A DNA stretch of 64,000 nucleotides from Trametopsis cervina. Its lineage: Eukaryota > Basidiomycota > Agaricomycetes > Polyporales > Irpicaceae. This document shows, one piece after another, positions 43,564 through 54,500 of the stretch (position 1 is the stretch's first letter; each line of letters begins with the position of its first letter). The stretch spans positions 32,715-96,714 of the forward strand of contig MU278387.1 of assembly GCA_022385755.1 (NCBI GenBank), given 5' to 3'. The notes under the pieces are model-generated. The model was given only the letters and a program-made list of their open reading frames with translations, did no database searches and was not told the origin of the DNA. A program made the translations under genes and the position numbers.

Positions 43564-44175
43564 TATCTGCTACATTACATCCTCTTCTTGAGATAAAGTA
43601 TTTTCTCACATAGTTGGGGATCTCTCAGGTGTCATTTGCATTAACTGTGATGGTGGCCAACCTCAGGATCAAACGGACGGGAGCTCGCAACATACATCGT
43701 GACGCACGTGGACCGCATCGGTCCTTTACGATGTTTATCCCTGCTGGAACGCCTGCCTTCACCCGCCGGGTGTGCCAGGTATGCGCACGAATGGGCAGTC
43801 ACGACCGTAGCTGTGTAAGATAGCACGCGTTTCCCCGCCAACTCTTGTACAAATCCCGCAAATCCAGCCCATCAAGCGGGCAGTGTCAATGAAAGTGGGA
43901 CAGTGGGAAGGCCGGCTGCAACATCTCTCGTCTACTACATCCGACAAAATTACGCTGATGCCATCGCAAGGATTTGAGACTAGTTTTGGGCGATACGGAA
44001 GATCCATACGCTCCCTCCCTCGCAGCGCTGGCTGGCTTACCTTTATTGGCTGATGCAATGACATCCCATCTGCATTGCTGCATTTAAAGTCGCTAACGGG
44101 CGTTCATGAGCGGAAGTGGACCGCGAGCCTCTCGCCCAAGTCTACGCGACGCCCCACGCCGTCCGACGTTCGACC

Positions 44176-45946
44176 ATGAACTCGACTCTTCCGACTGGCC
44201 CGAGTGCCCCTTCGCTCCCTGCTGGGCCATCGTCTGGGTTGCCTGCGACGCCGTTTCCTTTGGATCCTGCGACAATCGCGGCTCTGTTTGCTGCTCTTAT
44301 TCAAGCAGAAAATGATGTTCTTGTGTTGAAAGTCAGTTTCTCCCCTACTGCGCGCAGAGATGTGGCGTACTGATCTGTAGTAGTATGTCACAGGTATGTT
44401 GCGGACAATCTGAAGTTGAATTGTCATCTGAGAGCCTCTCTCAGTGTCCAGCTTTGCGCTGCTTGTCTACGACATTCTCCTGACGATGCCCAAGTGAGTG
44501 TTTAGCCCTGAGATCTTCCACCAACAACTCACAATTCTCTGCAGAGAGGTATGTGAATAATGAATCAGTTCGGGCCATTGACCTCACCACTAAGAATGCA
44601 TGTAGATTGAATTGATTTGGGTTAGTAGCTATTGTCGCCTTCTCGTGCAAGGCGCACCGCTAATATCCCTATCCTCAGAATGCGAAGTTGTCCAGAGGAT
44701 CACTTCTATATTATTTTGTCCGCTATGGCAACTTGCTGTCCATGGCGCTGAACTTGCCTTGTGAGTTCACCTTTACTGGCTTATACACTTCGATTTTGAA
44801 TAGCCATTCCTAGATTATCTATGGGTAAACCCTAACTTCAACGTGCGCAATTCCATTATCTGCAACCTACGTGTCTGACGGCAGATTGAGTTCAGTACTG
44901 CAAAGTCTGGTACTATTTCGACTCCTGGATGGGCGTCGCATGTGTGATTCCTATAACAGGTCGGTCAAGTCTGCGCTGCGTAGAACTGTGACTCATACCG
45001 TCCTTTTTGGTCAGTCATCCTGACTTTCCGTACATACGCTGTATGTGACCGCGCACCCGCGGTCAAGTACCTGCTCTGGCTATTGATATTGGTAAAGAAC
45101 TGCGTTCCTCGGGTTTCAGCTTGCGCTGATGGTGCTTCTACAGATATCAAACGTGGGCCTCATTGCATGTGTAATTGTGACCACCGTGCAGATCCAGTGT
45201 GAGTACACCACACCCCATACACATTGGCGAAGTAGTATGCTCACCTCACCTTGGTACACCTTCAGTCGCAGCACCGGCATTGCCCGGCTTCACCTGCGTT
45301 CTGAGTGCTTCAGGGTTCTCGCGCTCTGCAGGCATTGTGCAATATGCGTCTTCTACGATCTTCGACTTCGGCATCTTCATCATTACTGCTGGAAGGCTGT
45401 ACAGGCTGTGTAAGTCTGCTCCGATCCGACGTTGTTGCTTGACTGCTTACGTCCGGCACCTTTAGACGTTTTCGGGCGCACAAAACTGGCCAAAATCATC
45501 CTCCAGGACTGCCTTTGGTATTTCATGGCGCTTGCTTGGTACGTTCTCACGCAACGCACTTCCGCCGCGTCAACTTATCGTGCCTGAACAGGTTGAGTCT
45601 GGCTGGGATGCTCTTATTCATCTGTCTCCCGCCTGAGCGCGCGACAATCTCCGCTGTCATCGCAAACCTGGCGCGCACCATCTCAGTGATAATCACGACG
45701 CGGATAGTCTTGAACCTTCGCAGCTTTGTTTCAAACCCTGGCGCGACGCTCACGCTCGACAACATGACGAGCCCGCCTGTCATCGGGTCGGGATACACGG
45801 CGTCCACGGGCGGATCCACGACGGTCTTTACCAAACAGAGCAGCGAGTGGTCGCCCCAGCAGAACCGCAGGCAGGGGCCGATACTCGCGAAGGTACCCTC
45901 CCAGTCTGGAGACTTGGAGATGCCTATTTACTCCCCCCGGAAGTGA
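44176..45946 (+). CDS. DUF6533-type seven-helix membrane protein
   Basis: A multi-exon gene starting at 44176 (MNSTLPTGPSAPSLP). Exons 44176-44331, 44384-44393 (10 nt), 44445-44493, 44545-44548 (4 nt), 44606-44620 (15 nt) and 44679-44760 splice to ..VLVLKYVTVSSFALLVYD then ILLTMPKEIELIW then NAKLSRGSLLYYFVRYGN. This matches the DUF6533 signature (YD.LLT...E...IW....S....LY...RY). Later exons add helices YFDSWMGVACVIPITV, YLLWLLILISNVGLIA and FDFGIFIITAGRLYRL, a segment ALAWLSLAGMLLFICLP, and a Ser/Thr-rich cytoplasmic tail ending IYSPRK. DUF6533 proteins are abundant in agaricomycetes and look receptor-like; their function is unknown. One mid-gene junction (44760-44890) is tentative. Confidence 0.8.
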
Positions 45947-46839
45947 AGACAATGTTCGCAGACATGTGCTGGTCCCTCAAAGCCCACTCCACTTGCGGCC
46001 CTCTCGTTCCTTTTCTTATTTATTGAACTTTGAAGTTCATATTTATGTCTACACCTCCCAACGTTGTACAGTACGATGTTGTATCAACGACGATCATGCT
46101 TGAAACCAGAGTACTCTGTGGTAACATTCAAACCAGAAAGTCTGCCGCCAAACCTAGACTACGGATGCTATTCGCGATGACCTGACCTTTCCTTTGTGTT
46201 GGGTCCGCAGGTTGTCGGACGGGGACCAACGCCTGGCTAACATGCATCCGTGCTCTCCGGTACTGTACGTTCACATGCATTACTACAGCAGGAGTTCCAG
46301 ACTGGTGAATATCAAATCGAATGTGGATGGGGTGTACCATGCTCCGTTGGTTATCGTTCGTGGCAGCGCAGTGACTGATCTTGATGATCCTGGCGGTTCG
46401 CGCGTTGTCATCAACACACCCAATGCATTGTCCGCAACCACCTAGAAGCCTTGCATCTGCTGTTCATTGACAGTTAAATATGATTTCGCAAAGTAGACAG
46501 ATGATGTGGCTATCCGAAGGTTTGATCGCAGTGCGTTGCAGCAACAGGCTGTATTTACCGCAAGGTACAGACGAGGCGCTGTGCTGGAGCTGTGAGTTTG
46601 CTGCCCCTTTGCCCTCAGCATCTTGCCGTGCAATATCATCCTCTGATACTGTCAAGATTGAGCTTTGAACATCAGCCTAGCACTGTGATCATCTACATAT
46701 TGAGAAGCTCTGACGGAAAACAGACAGCGCTAGGATACGTGCGCGCGGAGGGTTAGAGCCGATCAGAGACAGTGGGAGGGTCGCAGCAACCCAACGCAAG
46801 GCGCATGCTGTTGTCTTTTGCCCTCCAATCTACCGCGAG
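45947..46839. other. Intergenic region, no gene recognised
   Basis: Short frames at 46194-46445 (+), 46480-46668 (+) and 46639-46442 (-) show no domain or splice pattern. The stretch separates two plus-strand genes and should contain the promoter of P450 C. Confidence 0.5.
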
Positions 46840-49135
46840 ATGGCACTCTTTGTGTACGTGCTGGCTGGCGTGTTGGCTATAATATGCTTGAAGCGTGCTA
46901 CAGCGAAGAAATTATCTTTGGTGAGCGTCGCGGACAGTACTATCACGTTACGGTGTTATTCTAAAGCTCGGGTGCAATGGTGAAGGACCACATCCCAACT
47001 GTAGGCTCACCGAATGGACTTCTATCCTACCTGACGGCTTTCCGATACCTCGTAAAGGCCAATGTTGTGATTCAGGAAGGATATAGTAAGGTGAGCCTAT
47101 GTACCAGCATGTTATCACAATACTGCAAACACTTATGCGAAGTACGAAAATACAGTACAAAGGTAGAATATTTAAAGTGCCCCAAATGAGCGACTGGCTG
47201 CTCATTGTTACTGGTGATGAGTTGGTCGAAGAACTGCGCAGTGCACCTGAGAATGTCTTATCTATGGAGGCTGCTATGGCCGACGTACGTTATTTCATTC
47301 TCAAAAAGAGCTATGACTTCAGCTCCTCATAGATTCTACAAAGCGACTACACTCTCGGACCTACTCTTAAGGAAGACACATATCACATCGGAGTTCTTCG
47401 ATCAGCTATGAACAAGAACCTCGCAAATGTTCTACCCGATGTGGTTGACGAACTTGACATTGGGTTCGGCGACGTTTTTGACGCCAAATTGGAGCCCGAA
47501 GGTAGGGTGGCCTCCACCGTTCTCGACCGGTGTTAAACAGTTTATGCAGGTTGGACTCCGTTGAAGGTTGTGGACATGGCTTTGCGCCTCGTCGTGAGAT
47601 CGAGCAACCGTGCTTTCGTCGGTTTGCCAACATGTGAGTGAAGAAGAAGCAACCTTAAGCTTGATCTCCCTTACTAATATTCCTTGTGTAGGCCGAATCG
47701 ACGAGTTCTGCGCTGTCAACACGCAATTTGCGGTGAACGTGATGATTGGCTCGTTCTTCATCAATACCTTTCCTGAGTTCCTGAAACCGTGCGTATCCCA
47801 CGTTACGCCCGAGCCTCCCTCGCCGCCGGGCTTAGTAAGACCATTTTAGGACCGTCGGCAGCCTCTTCACGTCCGTCTCGGGTCATCAGCGCAAGGTCCT
47901 CAAGTACCTCGGTCCAATCATCGACGAGCGCAAGGCAAAACTGGCAGAGTATGGCCCCGACTATCCAGACAAACCGGTATGTCTGCGGTTTCATATCCCA
48001 CCCAATCTTGTTGCCAATCTTCCATGCCTGCCTGCATCCCTTGATGATCTTGCCCGCCCCGAGCCTCTTACCAACCATTCTTACCAACTATCCCTGACCA
48101 ATCCTGCTACAGAACGATTTCCTGTCGTGGCTGATCGACAGTGCTCCGCGGAACCATCACTTCGAGACCGAGAACCTGGCGCTGAGGATGCTGATCATGA
48201 ACTTCGTCGCCCTGCACACAACTGCCATGGTAAGGGTCCTCTGTTTGACGTCTTGACACTGCATCGCAAGAAGCACTACTTTATTGTAACTGTGATCAGT
48301 TACGCCACAAAGCTGAACTGATCGCAAATCTCACGATTTATAGTCCTTTGTGCATGCCCTCTACAACCTCGCCGCAATGCCTGAGTACGCCGACCCGCTC
48401 AGGGAGGAAATTGAGGCCCAACTTGGTTCGGATATGTCAAAGTGGACGAAGGACGCTTTCGCGAAATGCTGGAAATTGGATAGTTTCCTGAAGGAAAGCC
48501 AACGCCTAAACGGTCTTGGAGCATGTCAGTATCTCTGTTCGCTTTACCTGCGCTTTACATACCAACTGACTGTGTCACATCTGTGATCCTTGCGCAATCA
48601 GTGTCTTTACCCCGCAAGGCCTTGAAAACGTACACATTCCGCGACGGAACCGTGATTCCTGAGGGCGCTACTCTGTCCGCTACGCAGACAGCAGTGCACT
48701 ACGACTCAACGTATTATGAGAACGCCGGTCAGTTCGATGGATTCCGGTTCTATCGCCAGCGTGTCAGTGCAGCTGGTGAACGAGAGGGAGAAGAGCTCGC
48801 TGAAGAGAACAAAGAGGAAGATTGGCGAAATCGACTGACCGGCACCGGAGTTGGCTACCTCGCGTTCGGCGGCGGACGACATGTCTGGTACGTGCTGATG
48901 CTTCCGTGTATTGATCAGTTGGTGGTTCCCTCATGTTCACACGATATCGTTTAGTCCCGGTCGTTTCTTCGCTGCGCTCGAGCTAAAGACGATGCTGGCT
49001 ATCGTCCTGCTACGGTACGATGTCAAGATGGCTAAAGAGGGTGTCAGACCCGAGGATCAGTGGTTTGGACCCGCTTGCATACCATCAAACTCCGCCGAGG
49101 TTCTTTTTAAGCGAAGGACAACATTCAAGGTGTAA
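46840..49135 (+). CDS. Cytochrome P450 monooxygenase C, CYP5144-like
   Basis: A multi-exon plus-strand gene beginning at 46840 with a membrane anchor (MALFVYVLAGVLAIICLK). Domains in order are HIPTVGSPNGLLSYLTAFRY, YKGRIFKVPQMSDWLLIV, SSNRAFVGLPTCR, NDFLSWLIDSA, MNFVALHTTAMSF (helix I, lacking the usual AGx(D/E)T), LKESQRLNG (ExxR) and FGGGRHVCPGRFFA (heme loop). The layout, including the HTT helix I, matches basidiomycete CYP5144-type and ent-kaurene-oxidase-like P450s. The junction of exon 1 (ending KKLSL, GTGAGC donor) with exon 2 (GAMVKDHIP) is not in phase with the only acceptor I see at 46966, so the 5' end needs transcript support or carries an indel. Confidence 0.85.
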
Positions 49136-49355
49136 GAATACCCAAATCCTCCGGTCCAGATGGAATGTCACCTTGTTCATATATTTATCTTCATTTTCAT
49201 TGGCTCCCAGTGGACCGTAGTAAGAGTAAGTGATGGCATGTGTGCGATAAATGAAAAGAATAACTCTACAATTCTGATTTGTGCGTATGTGTACAATGCT
49301 CGCGAGGTCTTCGTGATCGCTCCCGCGAAACCCCAAACCCCAACCCGTCTCAAAC

Positions 49356-51512
49356 TCAGTCCCGAAGCTGAATGGTGACCGGCAAATGGCCCACCCCCAT
49401 CACGTACGTGTCCTCGAGATGCTCATCCCACAGGTTCGCATCCCAGCCATCAGCGAATCGCATCTCGTATCTCTGCATGAACAAACAGATGACCATCTTC
49501 ATCTCCATGAGAGCCAAATTCTTGCCGACGCAGTTGGCTGGTCCGACGGAGAACGGCAGGAACGCATTCACATTGTGCGCAATCGGAGGTCCCGCCGGCG
49601 CAGGTTTGCGTCCGTCTGCGATCAGCCATCTGTCAGGCCAGAACTCGTTCGGCCTAGAGAAATTCGAGGGGTCGCGCTGGACGCCCCAGACAGTGATGCG
49701 CGTTTGTGTACCTTCCGGAATGAAGCTTTAGAACGGAAGGAAGAGCCACATGAGTTGATCCGAAAATTCATCTGTATAGCAATAGACAGCGACGTACTGC
49801 TCCCCGAATGCTTTGCCTCCTGAGCCGCTCAGCGGTTTGCGCAAACTCCCGCTCGGTGTCGCAGGGAACAACCGCATAGCCTCGTTACTGTCACAAGTGA
49901 AGTTGACAGGTGTTTAGTTGTCCTCAAATTCAGTTGCTACCAACTGAGATGCGACTTACATTATTGCGTCCAGATATGTCATTTGCACGTAATGCTCGGG
50001 ATCCAAGGCATCCTCGCCTGCAGGGTAGTAGTGATCAACTTCAGCTTGCAGCTTCTTGTATGTCTCCGGGTGGCTGAGGAGGCTGTAGAAGATACTGGCA
50101 AGTGCGGTGGCAGTGGTATCTGAGCCAGCGATCACAGCCAGGACACCGTCCGAGAGTACGATGTCGCGGGGTGGTGAGACCTTTTCGGCGTTATCTTCGT
50201 TACTCTACACAAGCGATGAACAGCGTCAAACATAGCCGAAGTAAGATATCGTGATGTTCACTTACGAGGAAGAAGAACAAATCCTTCGTCGCTGTTCCCT
50301 CTTGATAGCGCAGTACAGTCCGTTCATACGCCGCGCTTCGCAGACGCTTCAGAGCCGCACCCAGAGCGGGTATGTGTCGAGTGTAGAAAGAAAGCCATGG
50401 GACGTGCTCGAACATCACAGCGAACCTAGAACGTGTCTACGATGAGTGACGATCAAGTGACGATGATTGGGACGGACCTCATGCCATCTTTCAGGGCTTC
50501 AACCTGACCATCTTTGTCGCCGTCACGAAGCAGTTCGGTTCCACCGCCGTATCTGAATTAACAATCGAGGTCAAGATGGAGCACACACAGGGTCGAAATA
50601 TGCTTCAAGTACTCACGCCATGTCGCCCATGAAGTCATATCTAAAGGGGAGATAGGTCGGCACTGAGACTGACAGTGCAGGCACTGCAAAGCGGGGTACT
50701 CACGCGAAATAGCTTGTCCACTTGGCAAGATCGACAGTTGTGCCTTCCTCTTGCATAGCATCCGCGAGCTGCGTAACACGCTTGGCAAGCGTGGGGCGGT
50801 AGTCCCTCAACGCGTTCGTGCTAAATGCACGGTTCCACGGCTTGCGGCGACGGGCGTGCTCGACAGGGTCCGCAAAGGCAATCAGTGGTGTGGTTTGATG
50901 CTGCATCATACCCATCATGCCAGGTCCTTTCGGCATGCCGTTGGGACCAAGGAGGGGACCGATGGCAGACGAATCACGGATATTGAGTTCGTTAGGCCCT
51001 ATGTAACAGATGAGCTTCGCCGTAGAAGATGATACATGAAACATGTGCACTTGCCTATGCGAACGAAGTCACCGTACTTGTCGTGCAGGCTTTGAAGGTA
51101 TAAGTGCCGTTTGCCGCGCAGTGCAATAGAGGCCATGTAAAACCCTGACAATCTGGCAAGTGGGGGGCCGGGATACTTCGCCAAGGGGTGGAAAGGAGAG
51201 ATACGATAGAGAGCAATTGAGGTGAGCAATGTGGTGTAGTATATTGTGAACGATAAAAGGTTGCCCAAGATGATCCCGTAGTGCTGCACGAATAGCGTCG
51301 AAACTACGCTGGGGATCCCTAAGAGCAACACCCCGACTGGCAGAAATTCCATAGGCTCCCAGCGTCGGAAGACCCAATGGGCGGCCTACATCTACGGTGA
51401 ACAATGCGAGCACAAACGGAAGGGGAGAGCTTACTAGTCCGCTGGCAATAGCAACAAGTGTTGCATCGGTGGTGGTGGTGTTGGAGATAGCTGTGAGGAG
51501 TGACTGGGCCAT
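49356..51512 (-). CDS. Cytochrome P450 monooxygenase D
   Basis: A multi-exon minus-strand gene with start ATG at 51512 (MAQSLLTAISNTTTTDATL) and a GTAAGC..GTAG intron joining AAHWVFRRWEPMEFLP, the usual second element of this basidiomycete P450 group. Hallmarks are SPFHPLAKYPGPPLARLSG (hinge), RRRKPWNRAFST (helix C), VIAGSDTTATALA (helix I AGSDTT), NEAMRLFPATPSG (ExxR), FWPDRWL and FLPFSVGPANCVGKNLA (heme loop). All catalytic residues are present. The hinge and heme loop resemble P450 A (FPGP, C.GKNLA), so A and D are probably distant relatives, while B and C belong to other families. It ends 221 bp from the stop of the convergent P450 C gene. Confidence 0.88.
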
Positions 51513-54500
51513 TATGGGAGGCCTGGGAGAGCGGGGGTGTTCTGGTTGTTAATGCTTCGAATGGAATAGGGCCAGCTTTTATCAGCGTTGCAGGAACATG
51601 CGGGAAGGCCTATTTGAGAAGCGCAGTGTCAGTGCATGGGGAGAACAGTCAGAGGAATGCTCTAGCCTTGGCATCGGCCAACTGAGAGCCGGGCCCCAGA
51701 GAAGTCGACACAACCGTTTGAACGGTATTTTCGCAAATTGAGCCTGTGACCATTTTCTCGCGACAGGCGAAGAGAGGATCTCGACAAGTGACGCGAGGTC
51801 ACAGACAGATATCAATCACCACGTTCCTGTACCTGTAGACCCGAGTTCTCATACACAACATCCCCACGGGAGTAACCTTAGACAATGAGCGCGTACCACA
51901 GTGCTTACCATAGTTGGCCCAGTTCCACCCATATCAGCCTGGCGGTAGACGCTTCCAATCTGCTTGAATCTACTCTTCCTCCTTTTGTGCTCGAGGTTGA
52001 AACATGGACGACTCGGAGTAGCGAAGTGGCAGTAGTTGCGCTGCAGACTCGCTATCATTGCTTTTGCACTACAAATAGCCAGCATATCATGATGAGCTGC
52101 TGGCAGATCTTGCAGAGACCGATTGCAAAGCGGGTATTTGGCATGACCAAACATGTGTGAATATGGATGTCCGGATGTGACAAATTTGCCGCCATGAGCG
52201 GAGAAACCGTCACATGCATAACGCCCTATGCTAAGTATTCCCGCTCGAATAGACGTATGACACCCGCTGCTTTAGGACTTGAGTTTAAATGGCAAATGAG
52301 CATGTCAAAAGCTTCCGCTTACCAGGAGGTTCACAACCCTGCATGGTGATGTAGAGCTTCGATAACCAGTAGCGCCTTAGTGGCGGCACCACCGCCTGGC
52401 ATTGGCACCACTTCAATTTGCAAGTTGGATGTACCCACCTCTTTGCGCGCAAAATGCGCAGCTACCACGGACGTATGTATTGCACTGTATGGCTTCGTAT
52501 GTTTTCACTGAACCTGTGGAAAGTAGATCGAGTCAGTCATGGGAGTCCCGTCATCCAACAGAGTCTAGCAACGCACTTGCATCGATCGAGGCTGATTATC
52601 AAGTAACAGCGCCAGACGAGTAGGACTCCCGCAGAGTAGAGCAGGGCGATTGTTTGTTCTCGAGGTAGTCACATGTAGCCAAATGAATTACGACACACAG
52701 AACCCGCCTAGAGAGTCAATGGAATCTCCCTGACTCTGATGGGAGTGGGAAATTGTCACAGGCATCACAGAAAACTCGGGGTGTAAAAGGAAATCCGGGC
52801 TAAGAACAGATATGGTATGTTTCAAAGGCGATAGATGGAACGTACCCCGTTCCCAAATTCTAGGAAGGAGGTCGAGTAGTTCTCAGACAGAAGTAAAACC
52901 ACTGCCCAAGAACCGAAGTGACCCTCACGGCATTGACGCGCGGACGGCTGCATTCCCCATGTACTCACAGGCATCGCATCGAAAATAGTCATTGCATGGG
53001 CTTGCTATATCTCTAGATGGTTCTTCATAAAGATGCATGAGTTCGCTCATCAGTATATAGGCCAAGAACGTAAATCGCACCTAACCCTCTCCTGTGCGTG
53101 CCGAATATGCGAGTTCATGACGCGCAAATGAAGGTGGCCGCATACCTCTTTCAACCACATCTTCTGCCGAGAGGTATCGTCACACGCTGCTCATACTTAG
53201 TCAGAGCTGGAGTCGCAACCCTCAGTGGTCAATGGGGCCGGATGAAAGAGCCATATACGAAGCAAGCCGGTCGCGTAAGTCACAACGGTGCGCCCGTTGT
53301 ATTCTACCGTACGCGCGAATGAAAGGGGAGGAGTGGGCAGAAGCCCGCGTTTACGTTCGATGTCTTTGCTTCGCGAACTTGGTCTGCGGTTCTCTGGTGA
53401 CATAGAGAGCTGTGCGCTGAGGTCAGCCTATATTCTATGAACACTACCGCGCTCTGACCGCTGACGTACCTATTAGTTCATAACCTCGGGAAAGCAGACC
53501 GAGTGTCATTGTGACCTCAAATCGGCCAGTAATCGCTTCAAAACCGCTCAGGGAAGTTTTGCGAGAAAGCAAAAACGCGACAGAGAGTGTATAAGGAAGA
53601 GGTCGCTGTCAAGATGGCGGAGTATACCGCACGAAAGAAGCTATGAGAGGAAAGAAGCTCTCTGATACCCGAGTCGCACCCGAGGTCGCGGTGGCAGAGG
53701 ATTTCAGCCCGTGCGTGCAGATCTTTCCCAGTGCAAAGGAGGTAGGTGAGAAGGTTACACCGAGAGTTGCCCGCGAATGAGAGAAGTCGTATTACTCTGC
53801 TGTGTGTTTGTGGGCCCACACAATGGTGCATGACCAGTATTCAGTCCTCTGGCTTGATAAGCACAGGTCGCAGACTCGACTTACGGACCACCCTGGCCTT
53901 CACACCCCGCGCATGACTGCAAACGGTCTCACTCTGGGCTGAAAAGAGCAGGTTCAGCTTCTGCATCGCATGGTACTTGACAGCTTGTACTTCTTGAGTG
54001 CGAAATACGCACCGGAATGGGTCCGTCGGTCCTAGGGAGATCGTGGAACCCGGCTGCCTTGCGAGAATAACTAGGAGCCACAACAGACACGATCGTCATC
54101 CTGTGCGTACCTCGAGTGTGAGTGTTTTTCTGCAGTCTCTCAATCTTCAGCGGCAACTGACCAGCTTTTCGTCAAAATTTCCTGTTTGAATATGTCAGAC
54201 TAGCAGACAATCCTCCAGTATTCAGGCACATTGGAAATTAGCCCTACACAAAACAGTAGACATACCTGGGATATGTGTATTCAGGCCGGCTCTGGTTAGA
54301 CCTCGGACTTGCTGGCGCAATTCGGGATAGCGGAAGACTCCGGCCTCCTGTCCGCTCTAACCATACCTGTACAGTACAGCCTGGGCGGCACTAGCGAAGA
54401 CATCGTGAATATCTCTAGGCGCTTCTATACCCGAAGATACCGGACTATGAACAGTTGTCTCCCGCGCCGACGCGGACAATACGTCGGCGTTAAGCATGTC

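Noticed and set aside
35350..51512. Classical secondary-metabolite gene cluster
   Set aside because: No terpene synthase, PKS, NRPS or prenyltransferase signature was found between or near the P450 genes.
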